Positions 44,640 to 55,006 of a stretch of DNA of 64,000 nt are shown here, in pieces. The position numbers were made by a program, and so were the translations under genes. The notes under the pieces were generated by a model. It made no database searches. It worked only from the letters and a program-made list of their open reading frames with translations, and was not told the DNA's origin. The stretch is from the NCBI RefSeq assembly GCF_019312595.1, contig NZ_JAHWDQ010000004.1, positions 1 to 64,000 on the forward strand, written 5' to 3'. Within the stretch, counting starts at the first letter, position 1, and each line of letters starts with the position of its first letter. Origin of the DNA: Zhongshania aquimaris (GTDB taxonomy: Bacteria; Pseudomonadota; Gammaproteobacteria; Pseudomonadales; Spongiibacteraceae).

Positions 44640-46268
44640 TCAGTCGCCGATCACCCACTTTTGAGTAATCGGATAGCGACGATCTCGACCAAAGCCACGC
44701 TCGGTAATCCGCGTGCCGATAGGTGCCTGGCGTCGTTTGTACTCGTTCAGGTCCACGAGGCGCAATATGCGATAAACCATTTCCCGATCATAGCCCTCGG
44801 CAATGATCGCTTCGGCACTTTCATCTTGCTCGATATAGCGCTCAAGAACCTGATCTAGAATATCGTAAGGCGGCAAGCTATCTTGGTCTTTCTGGTCCGG
44901 TGCCAACTCCGCCGAGGGCGGCCGATCAATAACCCGCTGAGGAATAACCGGTGACACAGTATTGCGGTACCTTGCCAACTCGAACACTCGGGTTTTGACC
45001 ACATCTTTTAATACATCAAAGCCACCGGCCATGTCGCCATACAGAGTAGAGTAGCCAACTGCCACTTCGCTCTTATTACCGGTTGTGAGAACCAAATACC
45101 CTTTCTTGTTGGAAATCGCCATTAGCAACACGCCACGACAACGTGCCTGCAGATTCTCTTCCGTTTTGTCGGCGGCCATGCCAGCAAACTCATCACTTAA
45201 GGCCGCCATAAAGCTATCGTACATTGCTTCAATCGACATCACTTTATAGCTCACACCCTGCACATTGGCTTGGGATTGTGCGTCTTCCATACTCATAGAT
45301 GCGGTGTAGCGGAAGGGCATCATCACCGCCTCAACTCGATCAGCACCCAGTGCATCAACCGCTATCGCCAAGGTCAAGGCCGAGTCGATACCGCCAGAAA
45401 GGCCCAGTACAACGCCGTTAAAGCCGTTTTTGTTAACGTAGTCACGAACACCCAAAACTAGCGTCTCATAGATATCTTCTAGGACTGGGCGCAAGTCGCT
45501 GACTTCACCATCGTCGAAGCGCAAACGCCGGCCATCCCAGCGAGCATTCACACAGTTGAGATATTCCACATAGGCGGGACTCCGCGCAATTAACTCGCCC
45601 TCAGCAGACACCACCATTGAGGCACCATCGAAAACTAACTCATCCTGCCCGCCCACAAGGTTGCAATACACCACCGGCATACCACCCTGCCAAGCGCGTT
45701 GCGCCAGCAGCGCCTCACGCTCTATTTGTTTGCCCGCATGGAATGGTGAGGCGCTCAGATTTAGCATTAACTGCGCGCCCTCAGCCTTCGCGCCAGCCGT
45801 TGGCGCATCTTCCCAAACATCTTCACAGATACTAATCGCCGTGGGCACACCAAAAATATCCATCACCAGCGTATCGCGCCCTTCTTTGAAATAGCGTTTC
45901 TCGTCAAATACGCGGTAATTGGGCAGACATTGTTTGTGATATTCATTGACCAACTTACCGCCAAAAAACACGCCGGCTGCATTGAACAAATCGCCATCGA
46001 TAGATCGCGGATACCCTACAACCACGTAGCATTTGGGCGCATGACTTGCAATACGCTGCAAAGCCCGCTCTATCCGGTGGGTAAGACTGGAGCGCAGCAA
46101 AAGATCTTCCGGCGGATAACCCGTCACCACTAGCTCAGGAAATAAAATCAACTGGGGATCATGGCGCGACACCGCTGTTTCGATTGTGGCAATAATCTTA
46201 TTGGTATTGCCCTCGATATCTCCGACGACGGGATTTATCTGAGCCATTACGATACGCAGGGAGGTCAT
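44640..46268 (-). CDS. nadE: Glutamine-dependent NAD+ synthetase
   Basis: Last step of NAD+ synthesis: amidation of nicotinate adenine dinucleotide using glutamine nitrogen. 542 aa from the ATG at 46268. The N-terminal nitrilase-type glutaminase (about 4-245) has Glu in FPELVVTGYPPEDL, Lys near LPNYRVFDEKRYF and Cys in AISICEDVWED. The C-terminal synthetase domain has the PP-loop LGLSGGIDSALT. The ATG is chosen as the family start; an in-frame start 24 codons upstream adds a non-family leader. Divergent from pilS. Confidence 0.95.
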   Translation of the reverse strand: MTSLRIVMAQINPVVGDIEGNTNKIIATIETAVSRHDPQLILFPELVVTGYPPEDLLLRSSLTHRIERALQRIASHAPKCYVVVGYPRSIDGDLFNAAGVFFGGKLVNEYHKQCLPNYRVFDEKRYFKEGRDTLVMDIFGVPTAISICEDVWEDAPTAGAKAEGAQLMLNLSASPFHAGKQIEREALLAQRAWQGGMPVVYCNLVGGQDELVFDGASMVVSAEGELIARSPAYVEYLNCVNARWDGRRLRFDDGEVSDLRPVLEDIYETLVLGVRDYVNKNGFNGVVLGLSGGIDSALTLAIAVDALGADRVEAVMMPFRYTASMSMEDAQSQANVQGVSYKVMSIEAMYDSFMAALSDEFAGMAADKTEENLQARCRGVLLMAISNKKGYLVLTTGNKSEVAVGYSTLYGDMAGGFDVLKDVVKTRVFELARYRNTVSPVIPQRVIDRPPSAELAPDQKDQDSLPPYDILDQVLERYIEQDESAEAIIAEGYDREMVYRILRLVDLNEYKRRQAPIGTRITERGFGRDRRYPITQKWVIGD

Positions 46269-46416
46269 TAATGCAATTCCATCTATAAAAACGAGGCCTC
46301 GCCCAGTCGTCCCGAGCAAAGCACATGAATACAGCTGCATATTCTAGCAAATAAGCGGGAGTGCATCCCCCACTATGGACGTATAAACTACGCTTTGACT
46401 AACATCAGGGCATATT

Positions 46417-48006
46417 ATGTCGTTTGCGCAAGAATTCTCCCAGCAACGGGCCATCATGCGAGTGTACAGCGCCTACCGCTTTGTACTCGCCGCAATGATT
46501 CTTATCGCCCTGATTTTCGGGCCCGCAAACTCCACCCTTGGCATCACTGCACCAAAATGGTTTGCCATCGCCGTTATTGGCTACGTTCTTTTTGCCCTGC
46601 TTGCCTTATTTATTCATACCTTATTTAGCCAGCGCTATTCCCAGACTCAACTATTTTTCGAGTTCTTTGTTGATATCGGCGTCATTATGGTAATGAGCTA
46701 TTGCTCTGGTAGCGCAGACTCTGGTCTACCACTGCTACTCATCGTCACCATCAGTGCGGCTAGCATTATCATGCCTAGCCAGCTCAGCTTGGCCATCGCC
46801 GCCCTTGCCACCATATCCACCATCAGCGAAGTTGCGGCGCACACTTTAAGCGAGCGGGTATCAGCCCAACGCTTTATCGTCGCTGGAATGACGGGCACGG
46901 CCTACTTCTCCGCCGCTATCGCAATTCGCTATCTAAGCGCTCGTATCGTAAAAGCCCAGCAGTTGGCCGAACTACGCCGCGCCGATATCGAACAACTATC
47001 GCGAATCAACCAGCGTATTGTTCAAAGAATGCAAACAGGGATTGTGGTCATGTCCCGAAGTGGACAAATCAAACTCATCAACGCCGCCGCTACTGAGTTA
47101 CTCGATATCCCAACACCAGTAGTAAACAATAATCACTATGTACCGGCCATTCTTATCGACATGGCCGGAAGCGCAGAGAACTGCGCAAAGGTCATTTCTA
47201 TTGGGTCTCGACATCTAGATGTGCACGTCAACATGAGCGTGCTTGAACAAAGCAAAGACAGCGATCGCCTACTTTATATCGAAAATATCAGCAAAATTAC
47301 CCAGCGAGCACAGAATTTAAAGTTAGCATCACTGGGTAGATTTACTGCCAGCATTGCCCACGAAATCCGCAATCCACTCAGTGCTATTAGCCACGCAGCC
47401 CAGCTACTGGCAGAGAGCCCCGATCTACAAGCAGCGGACCAACGCTTCGCCGCTATTATTCAAAATCACGCTATGCGCATGAACGATATCATTAAAAATA
47501 TATTGGAAATGTCGCGCGGCCGCAGCCCTGAGCCAATGCGTTTTAGCTTGAGCACTTGGCTAGAGAAGTTCCTAGATGACTGGCAACCTGTGAGCCACAC
47601 GCCACTGGATATAGAGTTTGATAAGGCGTTGGAAAATGATGATGTGAACGTCGATCGCAGCCAGCTGATGCAAATTATTTCTAATATCGCAGAAAACGGC
47701 GCTCGCCACGGTGCGCAAACCAATGACAAAGCCGTGCTTACTTTTCGCTGCCTGAAAAATCCGAGTTCCGGTGCGGTAAGTCTTGATATCATAGACAACG
47801 GTCCCGGCATAAACTCGGAAGACGAAGACAAAATATTTGAGCCCTTTTTCACAACCCAAGAGCAAGGAAACGGCCTAGGCCTCTATCTTTGTCGAGAATT
47901 GTGTTTAGCAAATCAAATACATATTTACTATCGTCGAACCGAGTTAGGGGAAAGTTGCTTTCGGCTGCAATTCTCACACCCCGATCGCGGTACGCTTGCC
48001 GAATAA
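46417..48006 (+). CDS. pilS: PilS, sensor histidine kinase of the type IV pilus two-component system
   Basis: 529-aa membrane kinase. About six helices lie in residues 20-195. A PAS-like segment (about 205-300) is followed by the phospho-acceptor H315 in ASIAHEIRNPLSA. The ATPase domain ends with DNGPGINSEDEDKIFEPFFTT and GNGLGLYLC. In pseudomonads PilS senses pilin in the inner membrane and controls PilR, hence pilA transcription. It lies 27 bp before pilR and convergent with the minor pilin sets. Confidence 0.93.
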   Translation: MSFAQEFSQQRAIMRVYSAYRFVLAAMILIALIFGPANSTLGITAPKWFAIAVIGYVLFALLALFIHTLFSQRYSQTQLFFEFFVDIGVIMVMSYCSGSADSGLPLLLIVTISAASIIMPSQLSLAIAALATISTISEVAAHTLSERVSAQRFIVAGMTGTAYFSAAIAIRYLSARIVKAQQLAELRRADIEQLSRINQRIVQRMQTGIVVMSRSGQIKLINAAATELLDIPTPVVNNNHYVPAILIDMAGSAENCAKVISIGSRHLDVHVNMSVLEQSKDSDRLLYIENISKITQRAQNLKLASLGRFTASIAHEIRNPLSAISHAAQLLAESPDLQAADQRFAAIIQNHAMRMNDIIKNILEMSRGRSPEPMRFSLSTWLEKFLDDWQPVSHTPLDIEFDKALENDDVNVDRSQLMQIISNIAENGARHGAQTNDKAVLTFRCLKNPSSGAVSLDIIDNGPGINSEDEDKIFEPFFTTQEQGNGLGLYLCRELCLANQIHIYYRRTELGESCFRLQFSHPDRGTLAE

Positions 48007-48033
48007 AAACGAATATTAAAAGAGCCCATAACA

Positions 48034-49392
48034 ATGCAACAGACTGTGCTAATTATCGATGACGAACCCGATATTCGCGAACTGCTAGACATTACCATTA
48101 GTAGGATGGGCTTAAGCACTATCGCCGTCGGCACAGTCAAGGATGCGCTGCAGGCACTGCAATCTAACCCCGCAATCAATCTTTGTTTAACCGACATTAA
48201 GTTACCAGACGGCTCAGGTCTGGAAATCGTCCGCCATATCCAATCGTCAGCCCCCTGCACCGCAGTCGCCGTATTGACAGCCTACGGCAGTACCGAAATT
48301 GCGGTCGATGCATTAAAAGCCGGCGCCTTCGACTTTATTAACAAACCAGTTTCCGTCGAACAACTTCGCAATTTAGTGAAAACCGCGCTAAAACTCGGAC
48401 GCAGAGACACCCAATTTGATGGCAGTAGCAATACTCGCCTACTCGGTGAAACCAACAGTATCGTCACCCTTCGAGAACAAATTATCAAACTTGCACGCAG
48501 CCAAGCACCGGTCTACATCAGCGGAGAATCCGGCAGCGGCAAGGAAGTTGTCGCGCGACTTGTGCATGCAAATGGCCCACGCAGCGACGCCCCCTTCGTG
48601 CCGGTCAACTGCGGCGCCATTCCCAGCGAATTAGTAGAAAGTGAATTTTTCGGTCACGCTAAAGGCAGTTTTACTGGTGCCTACGATCACAAGGAAGGCC
48701 TGTTTGAGGCTGCCAATGGCGGCACGCTGTTTTTAGATGAAGTCGCCGACCTGCCACTAAACATGCAGGTCAAACTACTGCGGGCCATCCAGGAAAAAGC
48801 TGTTCGCCGAATTGGCTCCAATCAAGAAATACCCGTCGATGTTCGCATATTAAGCGCCACTCACCGAGACCTAGCCAAAGAGGTCAGCCAAGGGCATTTC
48901 CGCAACGACCTGTTCTACCGCATCAACGTCATTGAAGTTAAAGTCCCCAGTCTGCGTGAGCGCGCCAGCGACATACCGTTATTAGCTGAGTTCATGCTAG
49001 GCCAAATTGCGCGGGACTGGGAAATTTCTAAACCGATACTCGACGACAAAGCACTCGCCTCCTTGCAAGCCTATTCCTTTCCCGGCAATGTCAGAGAACT
49101 AGAAAATATTATTGAACGCGCAGCCACTCTCTGCGAAAAAAATATAATAAAAGTACAAGACCTCCAACTTCCGGAAAAACATGTGGGCCACGCAGGTCAC
49201 ACTGAAAATAGCTCCGCTGCCCATTTACACTCGGCAAGCGGTGATTTAGAAGGCTACTTAGCGGGCATAGAGCAACAAATCATCAACGAAGCCCTGGAAC
49301 TTAATCGCTGGAATAAAACTGAATCTGCGAAGATGCTCGGAGTGACCTTTAGGCAGTTTCGCTACAAGTTAAAAAAATATCAACTGGATTAA
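48034..49392 (+). CDS. pilR: PilR, sigma-54-dependent response regulator
   Basis: 452-aa NtrC-type activator. The receiver has D54 in [10 protein letters not shown]. The AAA+ domain has Walker A GESGSGKE (164-171) and the sigma-54 contact loop GSFTGA (211-216; Ser in place of the second Ala is normal for PilR). A Fis-type helix-turn-helix closes it ([23 protein letters not shown]). Partner of PilS. Its main known target, the major pilin pilA, is not in this window. A GC-rich stem follows the stop. Confidence 0.95.
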   Translation: MQQTVLIIDDEPDIRELLDITISRMGLSTIAVGTVKDALQALQSNPAINLCLTDIKLPDGSGLEIVRHIQSSAPCTAVAVLTAYGSTEIAVDALKAGAFDFINKPVSVEQLRNLVKTALKLGRRDTQFDGSSNTRLLGETNSIVTLREQIIKLARSQAPVYISGESGSGKEVVARLVHANGPRSDAPFVPVNCGAIPSELVESEFFGHAKGSFTGAYDHKEGLFEAANGGTLFLDEVADLPLNMQVKLLRAIQEKAVRRIGSNQEIPVDVRILSATHRDLAKEVSQGHFRNDLFYRINVIEVKVPSLRERASDIPLLAEFMLGQIARDWEISKPILDDKALASLQAYSFPGNVRELENIIERAATLCEKNIIKVQDLQLPEKHVGHAGHTENSSAAHLHSASGDLEGYLAGIEQQIINEALELNRWNKTESAKMLGVTFRQFRYKLKKYQLD

Positions 49393-49395
49393 ACA

Positions 49396-49414
49396 AGGGC
49401 GCCAATGGCGCCCT
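49396..49414. terminator. Stem-loop between convergent pilR and pilY1
   Basis: AGGGCGCC-AAT-GGCGCCCT, a strong 8-bp stem with a 3-base loop, in the 41-bp gap between the two convergent stops. T tracts are poor on both sides, so it may act as a weak bidirectional terminator or an mRNA end stabiliser. Confidence 0.6.
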
Positions 49415-49433
49415 GTCTATTCCGCACTACAGC

Positions 49434-52400
49434 TTATTTGTAATACCAAAACATACGCTTGCGACCACTGGTAATAGGCTTACCTTCACTTGGTTTAAAG
49501 ATCGAATCCCCGTCCCCACCCAGTAAGAAGTAACGCACGTCGCCATTTAATAATACCAATCCTGATATCGCTGTTGGCGGTAAACCTCCACCAGCAAATT
49601 CCGATTTCACCACTTCACCAGACAAGATATCAACTTTGTACGCAAACGCGCGGCCAAGCCCATTGCTACACGTACCAGGAGTAGGTGAGTCCGGCTTATT
49701 AGTTGCAAAGTACACCGTCCCTGTTTCGGTCAACGGCGCGTTAACGCCTTTTTCCGACGCTGAATAATTCAAATAGTAGCCAAGGTAGGGCGAGGTACTG
49801 CCATCGAAGACATAGGTTTTATCATTGCTAGAATCACAACTAACGCTATTCCCCGTTAAATCACTACTATTAAAACAGGTTAGGGTCGTTTGATTTAACA
49901 GATCAGAATCAACAATGGCTGTAAATCCAGCGGCCGATGCCCCCTCGTTTGGATCAATGAGCATATAAAACCGATTCTGCACATTATGCGCAGTACCAGC
50001 GGTCGCGGAACCATTAAAAAGAGGATGCTCACGATCGCCAGTTGACGCTACCACAAGATCGAACCCCTCCGTCGGCACAACATCGGGCGGATAGAGCATT
50101 TTTCTCGCGTTATTACCGCTGCCACCCAAGGTCGCAAACTTGGTAAGAATGATCTCCGATGCCGGCGTTGTGGTAACTGGATTCACATAGATATTAGTGG
50201 AATCCGATGGGTCAAGGTCGACACGCCAAATATTAGAGGCAACATCAGCCGCATATAGGCGATCTGTGAAGCCATCGCCATCTCTATCCAGCAAGGTTAT
50301 ATCCGCTGGAAATGCACTAGTCAGCGCGCTATTAGTGACACAAACACCCACAACGCCCTCTGTCCCAGAGGTACTGAAACTCGCAGCGGGGACCGCCGCA
50401 CAATTATTCAGCGCGGCCCAAATTATTTTCCCAGTAATGCCATCTAAAATAACAATACCGCGCCCCATCGTATCTGCCGCGACAACCGGGTCAGCATCTT
50501 GCCCAGGGGAATTGCCTGCACCGAAAATCAATACCGGTCTCGAGCGCCCACCAATTTTTGTCACCTTAGGTTGCGACCAGGTATAGCCTAACTCGGGGAG
50601 CTGAGTGGTCGTTAAACGCCACATTACTGTCGGCGCCATAGGATCGGTCACATTCATAGCATAGAGTAAGCGACCACCGCGACGAGCAGACATGTAAAGA
50701 TATTTATGACCTGCCGTGGCGCCAGTAGTACGGGTATCTTGGAAAAATGTTGTTGTTCCATCAAAGAAATAATCGCGAAGTTGGGCATTAGACGATGCGG
50801 GGGTATTAGGGAATCGAATAGCCGGATTGTCATTAAATTGGCGCGGTAGCTGACTGACAAACTCAGGGGCAATAAAACTCCACAATTCACCGCCTGGTCT
50901 AACTGTCACGGTGTTTCCACTGTTGCTAATATTCGCGCTGCGATTGCCATTGACTGCCCGGTACAGGCCATCATTCGCACCGTAGTAAACAACGACGCCT
51001 ATGCTACCACCGTAATTAACCACCGCTGGGCGCGAGTGCAATACATCACCATGTATTGAGCCGCGCACATTTAACGAACAACTACCATCGGAACACGGCC
51101 CCGGCATTTGCTCGTTTGCTGCATTGTCTTCACCCCGCACCCAGCTGATGATACTAGAAGGGTTTAGCGAGTTGGTCGACCCGGTACACTTCACTGCGGC
51201 AGAGGAACTCGCATAAACATATTTACCCGCCCCCAAGCTAACAGTGTAATTATTGGCATCAACATTGATAAAGCTACTAGTCGCAACAGAGGCGCCAGTA
51301 ATCAACGAAGAGTTTAATAACGTTGCCGCGGAATTAGTTCCGGTGACGGAACAAGACTGTAATGCCTGAGCCGACGTCAAACCGTGGTTAAGTCTATTTA
51401 CATTAATCTTACTAGACAACCGCGTAACGTTCGCATTAGCAAACGTCGCCGTGCCGGAAGCTACTCCACTGTTTCTACCCATTTTGATTACAAATTGCGT
51501 TGCAGATGCAGAGTCAATTTGACATGGCACCGCGCTAGTACATTTCGCGCTTCCCGCAATACCACTGCCCAGAACAACGCGATCAGTTCCTGTAGCAAAG
51601 TTAAACGTTGGCGAACCTACAGCATACGTATACGTGCAACTGAAATTATTCCCACCACCAGTGCAATTTGAGATACCTGATATCTGCGCCTGCTTACCAG
51701 CGGTAATCGTCGAATCTACCGTGCTTACCGCTGAAGAAATAATGGCATTTAGACCGCTAACTAAATCCGAATTGCTAGACTTAAATTCGTTTAGCGCAGC
51801 GTTATTCACACAACCTGCAATTGGGCAGGTATAAACACGTCGCGCATCCTGATTAACGAGGTTGTCAACCCGCAGCATTTGCGCAACACCGCCTTTTTGC
51901 ACTAAGTCACCATCCGGCGCATCAAAAGTAAAGCCATCGCCTTCCGGGCTATTTTTCCAGAACCCATCAAGTGGCCATTGCGCTTGATTGCTAGGCGTAT
52001 TCGTTGTCCAAAAGCTTTGCGCTCCGTCCACCAAACCACCGGTAACCGGGTTCACTATTGACTGGGAATTGACGGTAGGGTTAGTTGCATCGGTCAGTAC
52101 GATACCGCCGCTGATATCAACGCCAAATTGGAATTGCTTTACGTTACCCAGCCAGCGGGGACCGCCAGATGGATTTGGCCGGAACATGGCAATATAAATT
52201 TGGTTTTCGAATGTACCTTGGGTGTTTGCACTCACCGGGAGCGTTGCGGAAGAGAAAACACTGTTTACATCCAATACTTCATTAAAAATTTCACGAAATA
52301 TTGCAGCTAAATCTGCATGGCTTGTCGACGTAACTTGATAAGGTTTACCACCACCCACCGTGGCGATCTCACGCAGGAAAACTAATTCCTCTGCAACCTG

Positions 52401-53324
52401 AGATTCAACAGCGGGGTCGTATACTGCTATTGAATAGGTCGTAACATTGCGATCAGATTGGGCACTGTCATCCACATCCACGTTGTGCATGAAGTAAGCC
52501 CACTCATCCCCCCAATAATCATTGGCGGGGTTTTTATTGAAGCCTGTTATATTACGAATGGTCGAGTAATTGGTATATTTTGCAGACCCACTGGCATAAC
52601 CAAACGCCGAACTAAGCTGATTAAATAGAACACCACTTGGGTTATTGTTGCCGTCTTTCACACTGGCATTCGCTGCAGTTGCATTGCCAATATAGACTAA
52701 AACGGAGTCTTTACATAAACCACCAGCTGTTGCCAGTGAACTGTAATTTACCCCCGAACAAGACGCCGATGCGCCGAGACCGTTTAACGCCGCCCAACTT
52801 TCGGAGATCATATCTCCCATCTCAGAGGCATTTGCAGTGACGCCACTATCAATTGCTTTTAACTTTGCAACAAAAGCATCAATACCTGCAGACGTTAACA
52901 AAGTTGGAGGAATAATCAAATACCCACAACCGTTGTTGCCATTTCCCAAATTTGTACCATTTGGAAATCTAGTGTCGAGGTTGTTTTTATTAAACACCAT
53001 CAAACCCACTTTAAGCGCACCTAATGTATCGATATCAGCTTTAAGCGAGAGCACTGCATTCACCATCGCGCACTGCTCCATACCGCCAACGGTAGTTGCG
53101 CCAAGCGCTGGAATACCCGCGTTGTCACTATACACACAACCGTGGACGGCATTGGCATTGACATTACCACTGGTATGCCAGGCTAGAAGAACCGTCTGCG
53201 CCTCTGACGATGGCGTATTCCCCACAAACAAATCGATGTCTTCGGCGATCGCTATACCGCCAGATACAAACAAAAATGTGACGGCCGAGATTAAAGTTCT
53301 CATCGTGTGATTGAATGCGTTCAT
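49434..53324 (-). CDS. pilY1: PilY1-type pilus tip protein, set A
   Basis: 1296-aa exported protein at the end of the pilE-fimT-pilV-pilW-pilX-pilY1 set. Signal peptide 1-27 (GGIAIAEDID). An N-terminal von Willebrand A-like region (about 28-370) is followed by Cys-rich middle segments. The C-terminal PilY1 propeller has the calcium loop DRDGDGFTD (near residue 1011) and SNIWRVDL. The vWA metal site is degenerate: where relatives have DxSGS it reads HTSGN. PilY1 proteins sit at the tip of type IV pili and drive pilus assembly and adhesion. A GAGG site precedes the ATG. Confidence 0.88.
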   Translation of the reverse strand: MNAFNHTMRTLISAVTFLFVSGGIAIAEDIDLFVGNTPSSEAQTVLLAWHTSGNVNANAVHGCVYSDNAGIPALGATTVGGMEQCAMVNAVLSLKADIDTLGALKVGLMVFNKNNLDTRFPNGTNLGNGNNGCGYLIIPPTLLTSAGIDAFVAKLKAIDSGVTANASEMGDMISESWAALNGLGASASCSGVNYSSLATAGGLCKDSVLVYIGNATAANASVKDGNNNPSGVLFNQLSSAFGYASGSAKYTNYSTIRNITGFNKNPANDYWGDEWAYFMHNVDVDDSAQSDRNVTTYSIAVYDPAVESQVAEELVFLREIATVGGGKPYQVTSTSHADLAAIFREIFNEVLDVNSVFSSATLPVSANTQGTFENQIYIAMFRPNPSGGPRWLGNVKQFQFGVDISGGIVLTDATNPTVNSQSIVNPVTGGLVDGAQSFWTTNTPSNQAQWPLDGFWKNSPEGDGFTFDAPDGDLVQKGGVAQMLRVDNLVNQDARRVYTCPIAGCVNNAALNEFKSSNSDLVSGLNAIISSAVSTVDSTITAGKQAQISGISNCTGGGNNFSCTYTYAVGSPTFNFATGTDRVVLGSGIAGSAKCTSAVPCQIDSASATQFVIKMGRNSGVASGTATFANANVTRLSSKINVNRLNHGLTSAQALQSCSVTGTNSAATLLNSSLITGASVATSSFINVDANNYTVSLGAGKYVYASSSAAVKCTGSTNSLNPSSIISWVRGEDNAANEQMPGPCSDGSCSLNVRGSIHGDVLHSRPAVVNYGGSIGVVVYYGANDGLYRAVNGNRSANISNSGNTVTVRPGGELWSFIAPEFVSQLPRQFNDNPAIRFPNTPASSNAQLRDYFFDGTTTFFQDTRTTGATAGHKYLYMSARRGGRLLYAMNVTDPMAPTVMWRLTTTQLPELGYTWSQPKVTKIGGRSRPVLIFGAGNSPGQDADPVVAADTMGRGIVILDGITGKIIWAALNNCAAVPAASFSTSGTEGVVGVCVTNSALTSAFPADITLLDRDGDGFTDRLYAADVASNIWRVDLDPSDSTNIYVNPVTTTPASEIILTKFATLGGSGNNARKMLYPPDVVPTEGFDLVVASTGDREHPLFNGSATAGTAHNVQNRFYMLIDPNEGASAAGFTAIVDSDLLNQTTLTCFNSSDLTGNSVSCDSSNDKTYVFDGSTSPYLGYYLNYSASEKGVNAPLTETGTVYFATNKPDSPTPGTCSNGLGRAFAYKVDILSGEVVKSEFAGGGLPPTAISGLVLLNGDVRYFLLGGDGDSIFKPSEGKPITSGRKRMFWYYK

Positions 53325-53360
53325 TACTGCCTCACCATTTTTAATTTCTTAAATGCGCCC

Positions 53361-53915
53361 TTAAAGGCACGTTGTTCCCAAAGCCGCACGAAGATAAACA
53401 CCTTGATGCATCTCTAAATTTGTGCCGGTTACAGTATCAGTGACGTTAGCTTGCACATCCCAAGTCATTTTGACGCAACCCGAATTTGTTACCGTGGCAA
53501 CACCTTCTTCATCGCGAAAAATATTGGCATCAATATCTTGGGCGGTTCGAATACAATCTTTATCTTTTGGATAACTAAGCTCAGAGCGCAATACCGGCGC
53601 AATGCGTAAACAGCTCGGCGGCGGCACAACGGCGACCATATCGGCAACACCGTTGCCATCAAAATCACTTTGAATATTTGAATTAGTTGTTGGCAGCGGC
53701 AGCGAAAAATTGGCTGGGTTGGAAATATAGGTTTCCAGAGCATTACTCGCCGCTAATTTAGCTTCAACACGGTACTGCTGATTACCCGCGATTTTAAAAT
53801 TAACATTGCTGCTGGTAAGCATGCTGGCCACGATAACACTGAAAACACCCAGCATAATCAGTACAACAATTAGCACAACACCACGCTGTTGTTTTTCTAA
53901 ATTCACACGCATCAC
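53361..53915 (-). CDS. pilX: PilX-type minor pilin, set A
   Basis: 184 aa. The prepilin leader ends QQRG, and the mature chain starts VVLIVVLIMLG, with no Glu at position 5, as usual for PilX-like pilins. Globular part carries an EF-hand-like DFDGNGVADMV and several Cys (SCLRIAP, KDCIRTA, GCVKMTW, GTTCL). Overlaps pilW by 4 bases (ATGA) and precedes pilY1. Minor pilins of this type prime pilus assembly with PilV, PilW and FimT/U. Confidence 0.85.
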   Translation of the reverse strand: MMRVNLEKQQRGVVLIVVLIMLGVFSVIVASMLTSSNVNFKIAGNQQYRVEAKLAASNALETYISNPANFSLPLPTTNSNIQSDFDGNGVADMVAVVPPPSCLRIAPVLRSELSYPKDKDCIRTAQDIDANIFRDEEGVATVTNSGCVKMTWDVQANVTDTVTGTNLEMHQGVYLRAALGTTCL

Positions 53916-55006
53916 TCTCTCACCCCAGCGACGTTTGGCAACATAACGACTGTTGAATACACTTGGCGCTTAACGTTGTCACTGTATGGGCCTAGTATTT
54001 CTCGCCCAATATTGTATGTTTTAGTATTGCTGACATTGCTGCTCGATCGACTACCACGCACCAACATCTTAATTTGAATAGACACCACGTTCTGCCAATT
54101 TAAGTTGTCAGTTGCCTCCCACTCATAGGTAACACCCACTGGGCATGCTGCAGGCTTGGTATCTACCGTTGGGTTGACAACGTAGCAATCTGGTCCGCCA
54201 TCTCCGTCAAGATCGAGGCCATAGTCAAAATGAATATCTTCTACTCCCTCAACTAGGGTGCGAATACCACCACTGCCAGCCCTAAACTCATAACTCTTAA
54301 GGCTCGCAATGCCATCACCCGCGCCAGAGCAATCATTGCAAGGCGAAATAAAATACGCATTCACCGTGTAGGGCCACGCTTCAGCCAAGGTCGACAGTGC
54401 ACCTGTACAGCCATTTTCGCGGAGGGTTAAATCTGCTCGATCAGTACTTATTCTGAAACTGAGCGAATCTAAATCACAGCCTGATATCTGAAGATACGGC
54501 GTGGTATTTCCGGTGGGAATATTCGCCGCAGTTACTGCTACCGAGTTTGGGTCAACATGACGAACAATGAGAATTTCAGATTTATCCCGCACCTCAGCAC
54601 TGAAGCAGCTAGGTATAGTCAGGCCCGGCGCCGAGCTTGCGCTATCATAGGGAAAGGCATTCACAGCTAAGGGCATCTGCACCGGCGTCAATGTGCTATC
54701 AAACCCCAAATTGGCCGCCGTTGTTTCACAGGGGCTTGGCGAAGTATAAGTGACCGCACCGATACCAGGGTGGTACTTGCCAAAAAAGCCACCTAATGCA
54801 ACGTCTTCATTAAAAACCTGCAGCGCATAACGCCCGTTTTCAATTTGATCCGAGGTGTTTGCCAGTTCCGTTCTCGTGGTACTCACAGAGGCAACAAGAC
54901 TAATGATACCTAGCAACATAAATGCGCCGAGCCCCATGGCAATGAGAAGCTCTATTAAAGACAGTCCTCGCTGAGAAGCCTCGACATGATACGCACGCCT
55001 AATCAT
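53912..55006 (-). CDS. pilW: PilW-type minor pilin, set A
   Basis: 364 aa. The prepilin motif SQRG is followed by LSLIELLIAMGLGAFML, with Glu at mature position 5. A long beta-rich globular domain with many Cys (SGCDLDSL, SPCNDCSG, DCYVVNP) follows. An asp-rich loop DYGLDLDGDGGPD could bind calcium. Overlaps pilV by 4 bases and pilX by 4 bases. Confidence 0.85.
   Translation of the reverse strand: MIRRAYHVEASQRGLSLIELLIAMGLGAFMLLGIISLVASVSTTRTELANTSDQIENGRYALQVFNEDVALGGFFGKYHPGIGAVTYTSPSPCETTAANLGFDSTLTPVQMPLAVNAFPYDSASSAPGLTIPSCFSAEVRDKSEILIVRHVDPNSVAVTAANIPTGNTTPYLQISGCDLDSLSFRISTDRADLTLRENGCTGALSTLAEAWPYTVNAYFISPCNDCSGAGDGIASLKSYEFRAGSGGIRTLVEGVEDIHFDYGLDLDGDGGPDCYVVNPTVDTKPAACPVGVTYEWEATDNLNWQNVVSIQIKMLVRGSRSSSNVSNTKTYNIGREILGPYSDNVKRQVYSTVVMLPNVAGVRE

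Noticed and set aside
48664-48681. PilR loop GSFTGA instead of GAFTGA as a loss-of-function sign
   Set aside because: Ser at this place is normal for PilR proteins, including that of pseudomonads as I recall it.
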